From Synechococcus sp. AG-679-D13 (GTDB lineage: Bacteria; Cyanobacteriota; Cyanobacteriia; PCC-6307; Cyanobiaceae), in contig QCUM01000006.1 in NCBI GenBank assembly GCA_003210735.1, forward strand, positions 16,760 to 80,759: a DNA stretch of 64,000 nucleotides. Reading direction: 5' to 3'. The notes under the pieces were generated by a model. The model was not told where the DNA came from. It saw only the letters and a list, made by a program, of their open reading frames with translations, and did no database searches. Below are positions 29,348 to 38,359 of the stretch, one piece after another. Every line of letters starts with the position of its first letter. Within the stretch, counting starts at the first letter, position 1. The position numbers and the translations under genes are program-made.

Positions 29348-29839
29348 ATGAGAGCGCTTTACCCGGGCAGTTTCGATCCGCTCACGAACGGTCACATGGA
29401 TCTGATCGAGCGGGCCGCCAGCCTGTTCGGGGGTGTGATCGTTGCGGTTTTATCCAACCCCAACAAAAAGCCCGTCTTCAGCGTTGAACAACGCATCGCT
29501 CAGATTCAGGCCTCCACGGCATATCTGGATGGGATTGAGGTGATCAGCTTCGATGGCCTCACGGTGAACTGTGCGGAAACCCACCGGGCCGATCTGATCC
29601 TGAGGGGCCTGCGGGCGATGAGTGATTTCGAATATGAGCTCCAGATCGCCCACACCAACCGCTCGCTTGATGAAACCCTCGAAACGGTTTTTCTAGCCAC
29701 TTCCGCCCGTCACAGTTTCCTGAGCAGCTCCGTGGTCAAAGAGGTTGCCCGCTTCGGTGGAACGATCGACCACATGGTGCCCGAGGTGGTAGCCAAGGAC
29801 CTCATAACGCTCTTTAATTCGGCTTTCCCGCCTCGTTGA
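29348..29839 (+). CDS. coaD: phosphopantetheine adenylyltransferase
   Basis: 163 aa. It catalyses the penultimate step of coenzyme A synthesis. The start [20 protein letters not shown] contains the T/H-x-G-H nucleotidyltransferase motif; further hallmarks are [20 protein letters not shown] and [13 protein letters not shown]. Standard length. The coiled-coil gene follows after 1 base, so they are likely cotranscribed. Confidence 0.97.
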   Translation: MRALYPGSFDPLTNGHMDLIERAASLFGGVIVAVLSNPNKKPVFSVEQRIAQIQASTAYLDGIEVISFDGLTVNCAETHRADLILRGLRAMSDFEYELQIAHTNRSLDETLETVFLATSARHSFLSSSVVKEVARFGGTIDHMVPEVVAKDLITLFNSAFPPR

Positions 29840-29840
29840 T

Positions 29841-30770
29841 ATGAGCGATATTCGCTTCGCCGTTCTCGATCAGCTGGATCAGCTGGAGGATGTCTTTCTC
29901 GAAGGAAGCCGCGTCCCATTCAGCGGCGGGCGTCTGGTGAATGAGAACGACGCCGTTGAACTCCTTGATGCCATTCGGGAGGCGCTCCCGGGGGAGGTTG
30001 AACGTGCAGCGCAACTGCTGGAGCGTCGCGACTCGTTTATCAACACTGCAAAGCAACAGGCCGAAGAACTGGTGCAACAGGGCAAGCGCCAGCACGACCA
30101 ACTGGTGAGCAGCGCAACGGTCCGTCAGGAGGCCGAACGCCAGGTGAATGACATGCGGGAACAGACCCGTCAACAGTGCGAAACCCTCCTCAAAACAACA
30201 CGGCAACAGGGGGCAGCACTGGAACAGGAGATGCAGGCCAAATTGGCGCAACAGGAGCAGCAGTTCACTGCCCGCCGGCAGCAGTTGGAGCAGGAAGCAC
30301 AACAGCGGCGCCAGCAACTGGAACAGGAGGCCATGGAGTTCAAACGCCAGCAGGCAGACCTGCATGAGGCCAATCGCCGTCAGGTACTTCAAGACCTCGA
30401 AACAATCCGCAGCGAGGGCCAGCGGCTTCAGAAAGAAAGCCGGGACGAAGCCGAACGGGTTCACAACGACGCACTTCAGTTCCGGCAGCAGACCCAGCAG
30501 CAGTGCGAATCACTGATTCAGCGCAGTCGCCAGGAAGCCGGCAGCGTTCAGGACGGAGCGAATCGTTATGCCGAACAGACCCTGGGCGAGCTGGAGGGTC
30601 GGTTGAAGGAAATGGCCCAGGTGGTGATCGCAGGCCGGCAGGAGTTGGTGAAGATCCAGTCAATCCGAACCGACACAACCAAGCCGGCCGAATCACAGGG
30701 CAAAACTGTGTCGATCAGCCGAGCCCGTCGCGCTGCCTCAAGGCTGCGCTCCATGAAGGGCACCGGCTGA
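29841..30770 (+). CDS. coiled-coil protein, DivIVA/Cdv3-like
   Basis: 309 aa, starting MSDIRFAVLDQLDQLEDVFL. After a short N-terminal domain with LEDVFLEGSRVPFSGGRLVN it is almost all charged heptads rich in Gln, Glu and Arg (QQEQQFTARRQQLEQEAQQR), then a basic C-terminus. The layout resembles cyanobacterial DivIVA-like cell-division proteins (Cdv3), which often lie next to coaD; this is inference. The 3' end overlaps the convergent dacB gene by 56 bases, so both frames are coding there. Confidence 0.7.
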   Translation: MSDIRFAVLDQLDQLEDVFLEGSRVPFSGGRLVNENDAVELLDAIREALPGEVERAAQLLERRDSFINTAKQQAEELVQQGKRQHDQLVSSATVRQEAERQVNDMREQTRQQCETLLKTTRQQGAALEQEMQAKLAQQEQQFTARRQQLEQEAQQRRQQLEQEAMEFKRQQADLHEANRRQVLQDLETIRSEGQRLQKESRDEAERVHNDALQFRQQTQQQCESLIQRSRQEAGSVQDGANRYAEQTLGELEGRLKEMAQVVIAGRQELVKIQSIRTDTTKPAESQGKTVSISRARRAASRLRSMKGTG

Positions 30771-32028
30771 GGCGTTGCGTCTCCTGAAGAATCCTGCCCA
30801 TCACCGGTTTTGGATCCAGGGCGCCATTGGCGATCATGCTGACGTAACGGGGGCCGTTGTTCGTTTCGAGAATTCCAGAAACGGCCCGAACACCTCGGAG
30901 AGTGCCGGTCTTCCCCCAGAAACGGCCCTGCAGGCTGGTCCCCCTCCAGTAGCGGCGAAGGGTGCCACGGCGCCCTGCAATCGCCATGGATGCCTGGTAG
31001 TAAGCGCCCAGAGGATGCTGGGCCATCCGCCAAAGCAGAGCGGCCAACGTTCGACTCGTCACCCGGTTGGCGCGGGAAAGACCACTTCCATCCCGAATGC
31101 GTAATCCCCGCATTGGCATTCCCTGGGCCTGCAACCACCGGGTGTTTGCCAGGAGTGCTCGATTGAGATCCCAGCTGTCAGCCCCTTCCCGCAGAAGCAC
31201 TTCGGCAGTGAAGTTGTGACTCTCGGTGTTGGCGAGGCTGAGCAACGCATGCATCGGAGCGGACTCCTCGGTATGCAGCAGCTGCGGTAGACGGCTGAAA
31301 GGATTTCGGCGCTGGTCTCCCGTTCTGTCTTCGCTGTTCACCATCACCATCTCGAACTGTCCCCCCCGCTGCTTTGCGCTTGCCTGCATCACTCTCCGCA
31401 GACGCAGGGCAGGATCCATCACCGCCATGTGGAGGGCATTGCTGGTGAGAGCCAGTCGTGTGATCGGAGCGCCGTAGGCATAACTGCGATCGTCGACAGG
31501 CCAGTCGTTGGGCCACCAGCGTTGGCGAGGAACATCCCGAAGCATCAGCCGCACCGGTTCACCTGTTGTGACCCTGGAGCGGCTGCCACCCTGTCCGAGC
31601 GCCACCATGGCCAGACGCTGTAGCTCTTCGATGCTCAGATCGGGATCTCCCTCCCCGATGATTTCGAAACTCCCGTCTCCATGGCGGAGCAACTGGGTTC
31701 GCAGCCGCTGATCGGGGCCTAGCCGATCCAGGGCAAAGGCAGTGCTGATCAGCTTTTGATTGGACGCTGGAATGCGGGGAAGCCAACCGTTGAGATCGGC
31801 CAACAACTGACCGCGATCATCCAGAACACTGATGCTCCAGGGCGCCGTGGAGCCGCCGACTGCCGCTCGAATAGTGCTCTGCAGCTGCGGACAAAGCGGA
31901 CGCTGCAAACGACCGGGGAGTCCCTGACGCTGGACAGGGGGAGGAGGCTGCAACAACGCATCCGCAGCCTGAACAGCCGGACCGCTGACAGAGGTGATCA
32001 AGGCGATGGCTGTCGCGAAACGCCTCAT
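30715..32028 (-). CDS. dacB: D-alanyl-D-alanine carboxypeptidase/endopeptidase (PBP4, S13 family)
   Basis: 437 aa with a signal peptide (MRRFATAIALITSVSGPAVQ). It trims or cleaves peptidoglycan peptides in the periplasm. S13 motifs: the SxxK serine in PASNQKLISTAFALDRLG, the SxN motif in LSLANTESHNFTAEVLL and KTG in GRFWGKTGTLRGVRAVSG. Length fits PBP4. Its ATG overlaps the stop of the DUF4330-like gene (ATGA), suggesting coupling. Confidence 0.93.
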   Translation of the reverse strand: MRRFATAIALITSVSGPAVQAADALLQPPPPVQRQGLPGRLQRPLCPQLQSTIRAAVGGSTAPWSISVLDDRGQLLADLNGWLPRIPASNQKLISTAFALDRLGPDQRLRTQLLRHGDGSFEIIGEGDPDLSIEELQRLAMVALGQGGSRSRVTTGEPVRLMLRDVPRQRWWPNDWPVDDRSYAYGAPITRLALTSNALHMAVMDPALRLRRVMQASAKQRGGQFEMVMVNSEDRTGDQRRNPFSRLPQLLHTEESAPMHALLSLANTESHNFTAEVLLREGADSWDLNRALLANTRWLQAQGMPMRGLRIRDGSGLSRANRVTSRTLAALLWRMAQHPLGAYYQASMAIAGRRGTLRRYWRGTSLQGRFWGKTGTLRGVRAVSGILETNNGPRYVSMIANGALDPKPVMGRILQETQRLSRCPSWSAALRQRDGLG

Positions 32029-32534
32029 GGCAGTTCCAAACCGCTCACAACGCCCGTGACGCGGTAAAGCAGACCCTCCAACTCGACCGGCGTGCCGATC
32101 TTGAGTTTCGTGCCAGCCACCACAACACCGGATGAACTGGTTTCCGCTTCAGCCTGAAGCTGGAAACGGGCATGAATCGGGCGTCCAGCAGTGGGGTCTG
32201 AAGCCTCAACAATCGTGCCGTCCGGCAGAAGATCAAGAAGAGGTCGGGTTATGTCATCCACAGCCAGCAGCTGCACCCGACCAGCCGGCTGGTTTCGAAT
32301 CACAATGCTGACAGTTCCTTCCTCGCGGACCGCAGCAAAGAACGTTTCGGGCTGATCGAGGTAGAGATGCCGGACATCGACTGAAAGCTCAACCGATTCC
32401 ATCGAACCAGTGGCACGGGCCAGACCATTGGCCAGTTTCGGAGACCAGACGGCACCAGCCAGTGCCGTCAGGGCTGCCAGGGCAGCGAGACCATCCAACA
32501 GCGTGAACTGACGCAAAGAGAATCGGCGCGTCAT
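32025..32534 (-). CDS. DUF4330-like membrane-anchored protein
   Basis: 169 aa. A single N-terminal membrane anchor (LDGLAALAALTALAGAVW) is followed by a beta-rich extracytoplasmic domain (VELSVDVRHLYLDQPETFF, GTPVELEGLLYRVTGVV). The arrangement recalls DUF4330 proteins of cyanobacteria; assigned from memory. Translationally coupled to dacB, so a role at the cell envelope is plausible. Confidence 0.7.
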   Translation of the reverse strand: MTRRFSLRQFTLLDGLAALAALTALAGAVWSPKLANGLARATGSMESVELSVDVRHLYLDQPETFFAAVREEGTVSIVIRNQPAGRVQLLAVDDITRPLLDLLPDGTIVEASDPTAGRPIHARFQLQAEAETSSSGVVVAGTKLKIGTPVELEGLLYRVTGVVSGLELP

Positions 32535-32592
32535 ACAACCGAATCAGCAGACCAAACCTTAAGGAGGGGTTGAAGAGGCTTCAACCGCCGAA

Positions 32593-33315
32593 TCATTTGC
32601 TCAGACCATCAAGGAAACGATCAACGTTTCCAAGTTGTTGTTTGATGCCATCAGGATCCTCACCGGCGAGAAGTGCGCTCAAGCTTTCCGGATCAGGACG
32701 GTCGGCGCTGGTGCTCAACCAGCGGTAGCCATCTGGATCCTGACGGAAAAGAGCCCATTCGTCCGGGAAGACCCGCATGAGAGCACCCCCCTCCAACGGC
32801 TGAAGCCAATAGGCCTGCTGCCAGGAGGAGACGAAACCACGACGCCGTTTTCGCGCCACGCTGCCGATGCCCACAGCGGCATCTTCCAGACGACCATTCA
32901 GCATCACAATCACGCCACGGTGTGCTTCGCAGAGCGCCATGAACGCGTCATAGTCCGACGGCTGAGGACCCACCGCTAGCAGCAGCGCGTCGGGATCTGC
33001 CTGGGAGGACCACTGGTTGAAATCAGCGATGGACGCGGCCAGGTCCGGAGCGTCTCGTCGTGCCAGGGCAGCGGCACCGGCATCGGGCCAAAGCAGCTTC
33101 AAACTGGAGTCAACGGCGCTGAGTGCTTCCGCCAGACGCAGGGCCACGGGCAAGAGCCGAAGATTCTCGAAGCGCAGGGTTGCTCCCCACCTGCTTCCAT
33201 CCGGTGATGCGACAGCGGCCTTGACGGCCTTCAGCAGATCGGCCTCCGCCTTCAACAGATCGGGGGGAAGCACATACGCCGGAGCATCAGTTGCGGTGTC
33301 GGCGGCGTCGGACAC
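32593..33315 (-). CDS. DUF1995 family protein
   Basis: About 240 aa. Conserved run: YVLPPDLLKAEADLLKAVKA, RLAEALSAVDSSLKLLWPDA, then LLLAVGPQPSDYDAF and VIVMLNGRLEDAAVGIGSVA, WQQAYWLQPLEGGALMRVFP. This matches the cyanobacterial/plastid DUF1995 family, which has low-PSII-accumulation-related members. The frame extends to 33474 inside the desulfurase gene; GTG at 33315 is the first reasonable start but has no good ribosome-binding site. Confidence 0.75.
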   Translation of the reverse strand: MSDAADTATDAPAYVLPPDLLKAEADLLKAVKAAVASPDGSRWGATLRFENLRLLPVALRLAEALSAVDSSLKLLWPDAGAAALARRDAPDLAASIADFNQWSSQADPDALLLAVGPQPSDYDAFMALCEAHRGVIVMLNGRLEDAAVGIGSVARKRRRGFVSSWQQAYWLQPLEGGALMRVFPDEWALFRQDPDGYRWLSTSADRPDPESLSALLAGEDPDGIKQQLGNVDRFLDGLSK

Positions 33316-33346
33316 GGAGTCTTGGTCGGGACTGTTGAACAGCTTC

Positions 33347-34519
33347 TCAGGCGCTGGCCCTGATCGCGAGCTGCAGTCGCTCCGGCACCTGATCGAGAAC
33401 CGCAAGATCAATCCATGGACCAAGGCTGAAACGAAGCAACGACTGCCGCAGGGCCGTTTCAACTCCCATGGCACTCAGAACAGCACTGTCCTGAACCGTT
33501 CCCGAACGGCAGGCGCTGCCGCTGCTGCAGGCCACATTGCGGCGCGCCAGCTCACGGACAAGTCTGCGACCGGAAAGAGGACTGCCACCTGCCGTAGTGA
33601 TCAGGCAGGCCAGATGATTGGGAAGGCGTGGGGTTGTTTCTCCATGAAGCACTGTCACACCATCGATCGCCTCGATCTGCGCCTGAAGCCTGTCTCTCCA
33701 ACCCAGCAACTGAGGTGTTGCTCCAGGGGGTGTCGACTGATGGAAAGGATCGAAGTGGGGAAGGGTCTGCAGCGCCTCCGCCAGTCCAGCAATCAATGCG
33801 ACCGGCTCGGTACCAGCCCGCAGCCCTCCCTCCTGGCCTCCACCGCCCTGCATGGGCTGCTGGATCAGTCCCTGCCGATGAAGCAGCAGACCCACACCCC
33901 GCGGCCCCTGAAGTTTGTGGGAGGAGAAGCTGAGCAGATCGATAGGCAGGGACGACCAATCGATCAAACCCTGGGGCAACAGCTGGGTGGCATCGGTATG
34001 GATCAAAACACCGCGCTCTCGACAGGAGGCAGCAATGGGCAGTAACGGCTGCAGCGTTCCCACCTCGCTTTGTGCCCAGATCAGAGACACCATTCGCGTC
34101 GGTGGTGCCAGCAAACGATCGAGCTGATCCAACTTCAAGACACCCGTCGCATCGACCGGCCAGCGTTCCAGTACCCAACCCCGTTGAACCAGAACCTGTG
34201 CCGCTGCCTCAACGGCCGGATGTTCAACGGCGGAAATCACCAGGCGTCCGACGGGCTGCTGGTCCATAGCGCCCAAAAGAGCCAGATGCACTGATTCAGT
34301 GGCACCTGAGGTGAAGATGAGCTGATCTGGTTCGGCGTTCAGCGCTGCTGCGATCTGCGCGCGACAACGGCCCAGAGCTTCAGCAGCGATCAGTCCAGGA
34401 CCGTGAAGGCTGCTGGGGTTGGCCCAGGCATCCTTCTGAATCCGATCCATGCAGCGGAGCACATTGGGCAGTGGCGGCGTGGTCGCCGCTGCATCCAGAT
34501 AAATCTCAGGGATTACCAC
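33347..34519 (-). CDS. cysteine desulfurase (NifS/IscS family)
   Basis: 390 aa from GTG 34519, which overlaps the end of dapF; the longer frame upstream is dapF out of frame. PLP enzyme releasing sulfur from cysteine for Fe-S and thio-cofactors. Motifs: YLDAAATTPPLPNVL, FTSGATESVHLALLGAM, HTDATQLLPQG, the PLP lysine in LLSFSSHKLQGPRGVGLL, GGGQEGGLRAGTEP and the active-site cysteine in VACSSGSACRSGT. A group II-like short SSGSAC loop is not seen; it looks like an IscS/NifS-type enzyme. Confidence 0.92.
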   Translation of the reverse strand: MVIPEIYLDAAATTPPLPNVLRCMDRIQKDAWANPSSLHGPGLIAAEALGRCRAQIAAALNAEPDQLIFTSGATESVHLALLGAMDQQPVGRLVISAVEHPAVEAAAQVLVQRGWVLERWPVDATGVLKLDQLDRLLAPPTRMVSLIWAQSEVGTLQPLLPIAASCRERGVLIHTDATQLLPQGLIDWSSLPIDLLSFSSHKLQGPRGVGLLLHRQGLIQQPMQGGGGQEGGLRAGTEPVALIAGLAEALQTLPHFDPFHQSTPPGATPQLLGWRDRLQAQIEAIDGVTVLHGETTPRLPNHLACLITTAGGSPLSGRRLVRELARRNVACSSGSACRSGTVQDSAVLSAMGVETALRQSLLRFSLGPWIDLAVLDQVPERLQLAIRASA

Positions 34520-35594
34520 GTTCGAAGCGGGCCCGGGTTCGTTGTTCCAGAGATTCACTGGCCAACTGCAGCATTGAATCGAGGGAGGTGCTTTCCAGGA
34601 ACGCCTGAACCTGCTTCTGAGAGGCGGCTTCAACTTCAGGATCCAAGGGTTGATCACTGCCAGCCTTTGGCGTGGAGGATGGTGTTTCCGAAACGACGGG
34701 TTCTCGAGTGGCTTCCTGACTGATGTACAAACCATCAGGCATCAATTCAGGCGAGAACACCCCATCGAACAGGGCCACCGCCGGACCCGTCATCAGGACA
34801 GAGCCACGTTTGTCAGGCCATGCGATCTGAAGAGGTCCACCGGGAAGCATCACCTCAGCATGGTCATCGGATAAGCCCAGAAGAACCGCTGCAACCAACG
34901 TGGCGCAGGCGCCGGTTCCACAGGCGAGGGTTGGACCTGCACCACGCTCCCAGACACGAATCTCAAGTTGGTCTCGGCTGTGAACACGCAGGAAATGCAC
35001 ATTCGTCTTGGCAGGGAAGAGAGGGTGAACTTCCAAAGCAGCTCCCCAGGCGTCGAAAGGAATGGCATCAAGGTCGTCCACAGGAACCACCACGTGAGGA
35101 TTCCCCATACCAACAGCGGCAACAGAAAGACGGGTTTCGGAGAGATCAGCCTCCCCGCGAGGCAAACCGTCCACCGAAGGCAAGGTCGTTGGCACCGTCT
35201 CCGGCTGCAGAAAAGGTGGTCCCATATCCACAAGCAGCTGGCCATCGTCCATCAGTTCAGGACGGATCAGCCCAGCAGGTGTCTCAATGGACCAACGAAA
35301 ACCGGGCTCATTTCCATCACTATCCGCGAGAAAACGCGCCAGACAGCGGATGCCATTGCCACACATCTCCGCCTCACTGCCATCTGCATTGAAGATGCGC
35401 ATGCGCAAATCACCTTCAGCCTGGGGCGGTAAGGCCAGGATCACCCCATCGCCTCCGATGCCAAAGCGACGGTCACAGACCTGACGAACCCAGGCTGGAT
35501 CGGGGTCGGTGATGGCAGATGGCAGCTGCCCATGACGACCTTCAAGGATCAGAAAGTCATTACCAAGGCCGTGATATTTGCTGAACGGAAGCAC
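34506..35594 (-). CDS. dapF: diaminopimelate epimerase with C-terminal extension
   Basis: 362 aa, GTG start at 35594 (first residues LPFSKYHGLGNDFLIL). It converts LL- to meso-diaminopimelate for lysine and peptidoglycan. Catalytic cysteines lie in AEMCGNGIRCLARFL and in PTLACGTGACATLV. The enzyme proper ends near residue 285 (GPAVALFDGVFSPEL); about 75 extra residues follow, acidic and Ser/Gln-rich, ending in ASESLEQRTRARFERGNP. Usual DapF length is about 280, so this tail is unusual. First gene of the run dapF-desulfurase-DUF1995-DUF4330-dacB. Confidence 0.95.
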   Translation of the reverse strand: MLPFSKYHGLGNDFLILEGRHGQLPSAITDPDPAWVRQVCDRRFGIGGDGVILALPPQAEGDLRMRIFNADGSEAEMCGNGIRCLARFLADSDGNEPGFRWSIETPAGLIRPELMDDGQLLVDMGPPFLQPETVPTTLPSVDGLPRGEADLSETRLSVAAVGMGNPHVVVPVDDLDAIPFDAWGAALEVHPLFPAKTNVHFLRVHSRDQLEIRVWERGAGPTLACGTGACATLVAAVLLGLSDDHAEVMLPGGPLQIAWPDKRGSVLMTGPAVALFDGVFSPELMPDGLYISQEATREPVVSETPSSTPKAGSDQPLDPEVEAASQKQVQAFLESTSLDSMLQLASESLEQRTRARFERGNP

Positions 35595-36042
35595 TGCTAG
35601 AGAGGCTGGTCGTGGCCGGATTTTACAAGGGGTCTGAGTTGGCTGATATTGGGCTGCTGGTTACAGCTCTAGGGCACGTTTAAGAATCGCTAGAACGGCA
35701 CAGCCATCACTTCAATGACCTCCCAATCAAGGTTCCAAAACAACACGATTTCACGCAAGCGAATACCCAAAATTGGCAACTGTTAGCGATGCACTGCATA
35801 CAAATCAATACCTTCAAGAGAACTCACTCAGCTCGATCATATTCACCACACAGCAATACCTACAGACCGCTACTGAATACAGTTCCAAACCAACTACGCT
35901 GGGGCAACACCTGGCCAGCGGAGAGCATGGGGCACAAAGGCTTGAATATGTCCACCTGCAATTACGCAAGGGCTTCACATTGTTTGGACGAAATGGAATA
36001 GCTATATATTTTGAACCAATAAAATGACTGGGACGACAACGA
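35595..36042. other. spacer at the left edge of the AT-rich island
   Basis: From dapF to the small secreted protein, composition turns AT-rich. Two overlapping frames of 84 codons (35773, TTG start) and 70 codons (35789) exist, neither with a ribosome-binding site or a recognisable pattern. No RNA gene or terminator is evident. Confidence 0.4.
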
Positions 36043-36261
36043 CTAATTGTCAGATTGCGCGTCATTCACCAAAAAACTTCCACCATTGCAAAGGTGCACT
36101 GCCTTGAATGATTTATCAATTACATAGCCGCTGTGAACCGTGTATTTTTCTTCAATTGATTCATTGACACACATATTAAAGTTATGTGCCTCGAGCGCAA
36201 CTGGCAATAGCGGAATAATTGCAGCGATTGACACCGCTGTTGCCAATACCTTGTAATACAT
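36043..36261 (-). CDS. small secreted hypothetical protein (72 aa)
   Basis: Starts MYYKVLATAVSIAAIIPLLP, a clear signal peptide cleaved near VALEAH. The roughly 48-residue mature part has two cysteines (FNMCVNES and VHLCNGGSF) that could form one disulfide. AT-rich like the surrounding island. Function unknown. Confidence 0.6.
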   Translation of the reverse strand: MYYKVLATAVSIAAIIPLLPVALEAHNFNMCVNESIEEKYTVHSGYVIDKSFKAVHLCNGGSFLVNDAQSDN

Positions 36262-36663
36262 AGAGCAGGCATGAAATCTTCTTAGATATTAGTCCAAGAC
36301 ATCAGTCTGTAAAGCCACTCCGCTTGCCCAGCACGGCTCTGCATTGAGGCTTAATAGTTGCCAATTCTACTTTGATCTGAATGCTTTTAGCTTTTCGCAA
36401 AGCTTTACACTTGAGTTTTTTCCGTCAAAACATAATCACTCCGTTCTTGCGACCTGCTGAAGCACTTGAGCGCAAGAGCTGGCTGAAATAAAAGATCAAT
36501 TCAACGACACTGCTTAAGATTTTCGGAGCAACCACAAATCAGGATGAAATTTCAAAATTGAGCCAAATCCGGTATCAATAAAAATAAAGCAGATAAAGAA
36601 AAAACAATTGGCTAATTTTTAAACATTCAAGACTAAGCGAGTTTATTTACAAGGGGAGCGAAG
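36262..36663. other. AT-rich spacer without a gene
   Basis: About 400 bases with frequent stops in all frames and no visible hairpin-T-tract terminator or tRNA. It ends in AAGGGGAGCG, the ribosome-binding site of the 28-codon ORF that follows. Confidence 0.4.
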
Positions 36664-36750
36664 ATGGCAAAGGCAAATATTCAATTAAAAAACAAATTAG
36701 CAGTGAGAGAAAATAATCCAGCCGCCCAGTTCGATCGCGATTATCTATGA
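36664..36750 (+). CDS. candidate microprotein (28 aa)
   Basis: ATG preceded at good spacing by AGGGGAG, the strongest Shine-Dalgarno sequence in the island. The peptide begins MAKANIQLKNKLAVRENNPA and ends AQFDRDYL; it is basic then acidic, without a membrane segment. Too short to assign. The only support is the translation signal and clean codons. Confidence 0.4.
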   Translation: MAKANIQLKNKLAVRENNPAAQFDRDYL

Positions 36751-37003
36751 GCCAAACATCAATGAAGCCGCTTTAATTGGTACTAATTAAGACTTTTCAA
36801 CAATGCAGTCTTAATCAAAGGGAACTGCAGTCAGCGGCGCACACCAACCTCAGCCAATCACCAACGCAAAGGAAGTTACACATGAAAGTCGTAATATGCT
36901 GAATGAAGAAATCAAATGAGGCAAGGATCGTCGGCAAGGCTCTCTACGAATCTTCGTCTTAGTTCATAAAGTTATATAATGGAAAAGCTACGAGCAATTA
37001 GCG

Positions 37004-37189
37004 ATGATCAAATCAATTCCAAATAAGACAGAAAAAGGCGGAAATATTTTCAATTTTATTAGAATGGCGAATCAAGTTACTGTAAAACGAGAGCAAGGCA
37101 CGAACCAAGATGTTAGCTCTTTGGATTACATGAATAAAGTACCAAGACTAAACAGAACTATAAAAACAAATGATGAAACTCTCGAGTAG
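37004..37189 (+). CDS. small hypothetical ORF (61 aa)
   Basis: Starts MIKSIPNKTEKGGNIFNFIR; an internal ATG would give MANQVTVKREQGTNQDVSSL. A TATAAT lies at 36975-36980, suitably placed as a -10 element. AT-rich, basic, no recognised family. Several other 6- to 19-codon frames lie at 36882-36962, so this may be a decayed gene region. Confidence 0.35.
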   Translation: MIKSIPNKTEKGGNIFNFIRMANQVTVKREQGTNQDVSSLDYMNKVPRLNRTIKTNDETLE

Positions 37190-37323
37190 TTGAAACTAGT
37201 AATTAAAAGTCACCTTAAGGAATTAGGGCAAGATCACACACCCTGTCAGCAATGGTGAGGTTACAGTGAATTACTTGCTACAAACAAGTTGATGGTTTGA
37301 GCATTTCAGCAGAAAATCTCCCT

Positions 37324-37683
37324 ATGAAAACCATAGAAATCAAAGCATTTGTACCGTCTAAAGACTACGAGCTATCAAAACGATTCTACCAAGACTTAGG
37401 CTTTGAACTGGCTTCTGACACCAATGGCATTGCATACTTCAAGTCATGCAATTCAAGCTTTTTACTTCAAGACTTTTATGAAGAGAAGCATGCCAAAAAC
37501 TTTGTGATGCATCTATTGGTAGAAAACATTGAACAGTTCCACTCAAAGCTTAAAAATAGCACTATAGAAGAAAATTATAAAATACAAATCTCAGATATAG
37601 AAACACAACCATGGGGTATGTATGACTTTATTGTTATTGACCCATCTGGAGTTCTATGGCGTATTGCTCAAAATATTGACTAA
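37324..37683 (+). CDS. glyoxalase/VOC superfamily protein
   Basis: 119 aa from the ATG at 37324 (MKTIEIKAFVPSKDYELSKR); a TTG at 37297 would add nine residues. The VOC babbabbb pattern is visible: FYQDLGFELASDTNGIAYFK, then FVMHLLVENIEQFHSKL and a C-terminal DFIVIDPSGVLWRIAQ with the usual DPDG-like turn. Single VOC module, so it would act as a dimer; metal ligands are not all obvious. The gene is AT-rich like the island, pointing to transfer or weak selection. Confidence 0.75.
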   Translation: MKTIEIKAFVPSKDYELSKRFYQDLGFELASDTNGIAYFKSCNSSFLLQDFYEEKHAKNFVMHLLVENIEQFHSKLKNSTIEENYKIQISDIETQPWGMYDFIVIDPSGVLWRIAQNID

Positions 37684-37767
37684 TCAATAGCGGGATAACT
37701 AGTTGAGGGATGTGAAGCCCTGAATAAATCCCCCAAAAGGGGGAGGTATTCTCCTTCTGGAACGGCG

Positions 37768-37908
37768 ATGGTGTGTTTACGAGGCGAGATTACTCATTCA
37801 TTCAATTCTCAGCCAACTCTTACTTGTTTTGAGTTATGTTTTGCAATCCAAAAGGTGATTGTGTATTCACGCCACGAACGTTCCACCCATGAAATCAATG
37901 AACAATAA
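37768..37908 (+). CDS. candidate microprotein ORF, possibly two fused decayed copies (46 aa)
   Basis: Begins MVCLRGEITHSFNSQPTLTC and ends IVYSRHERSTHEINEQ. The ending resembles the start of the ORF at 38178 (MVYSQGDRLPHRINQ), and the beginning is a weaker match to the same pattern. It lacks the membrane segment of the 38178 ORF, so it is more likely a remnant than a working gene. Confidence 0.25.
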   Translation: MVCLRGEITHSFNSQPTLTCFELCFAIQKVIVYSRHERSTHEINEQ

Positions 37909-38058
37909 ACTAAACGGCCAAATATGCCGGGTCAAGTTTTAACCCGGTCTCGGATTAGCACCAATCATCAACAGGCAAATGGCTGATTTCGACATGTGTG
38001 AAGAGTAGAGCAAGTTGACTGTCGCTATTTATCTCCTGACAAGATCTCACATACACCA

Positions 38059-38084
38059 CCCCGTCAGCAACGGCGGGGTTTTTT
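38059..38084 (+). terminator. intrinsic terminator
   Basis: Stem CCCCGTC / GGCGGGG with a short AGCAAC-type loop is followed directly by six T. It is preceded by AAGATCTCACATACACCA, similar to the sequence before the terminator at 38360. Confidence 0.8.
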
Positions 38085-38177
38085 ATTGCCCTTAGACGTA
38101 CTGGACAAGAGGAGCTCTAAGGAAACTATCAGGCAACACTTGGGAATCATGAATGGTAGCAGGAGCGATCGTGGGCG

Positions 38178-38300
38178 ATGGTGTATTCACAGGGAGACAG
38201 ACTCCCACATCGCATTAATCAAATGATCCCTTTTGTACTCGTGTTCGCGTGGGTTTTCTCATTTATTGTGATCACCCATGAGAAGCCCTTTGACTTTTAA
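38178..38300 (+). CDS. candidate small membrane protein (40 aa)
   Basis: The frame starts MVYSQGDRLPHRINQ and continues into a single hydrophobic helix (MIPFVLVFAWVFSFIVIT) with a charged tail HEKPFDF. An internal ATG at 38223 would leave only the helix and tail. AGGAG lies 13 or more bases upstream, so the start signal is weak. One transmembrane segment with a charged end is typical of photosynthetic or stress microproteins, but no family is recognised. A terminator follows at 38360. Confidence 0.45.
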   Translation: MVYSQGDRLPHRINQMIPFVLVFAWVFSFIVITHEKPFDF

Positions 38301-38359
38301 TGTCTCACATAGCTACGCATAAATATAGATGAATTAAACCAAAATCTATCTCACTCTTT

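Noticed and set aside
33017..34045. 342-codon frame opposite the DUF1995 and desulfurase genes
   Set aside because: Spans two well-supported genes on the other strand and resembles no family.
35773..36027. 84-codon TTG-start frame
   Set aside because: Competes with an overlapping 70-codon frame; neither has a start signal or family pattern.
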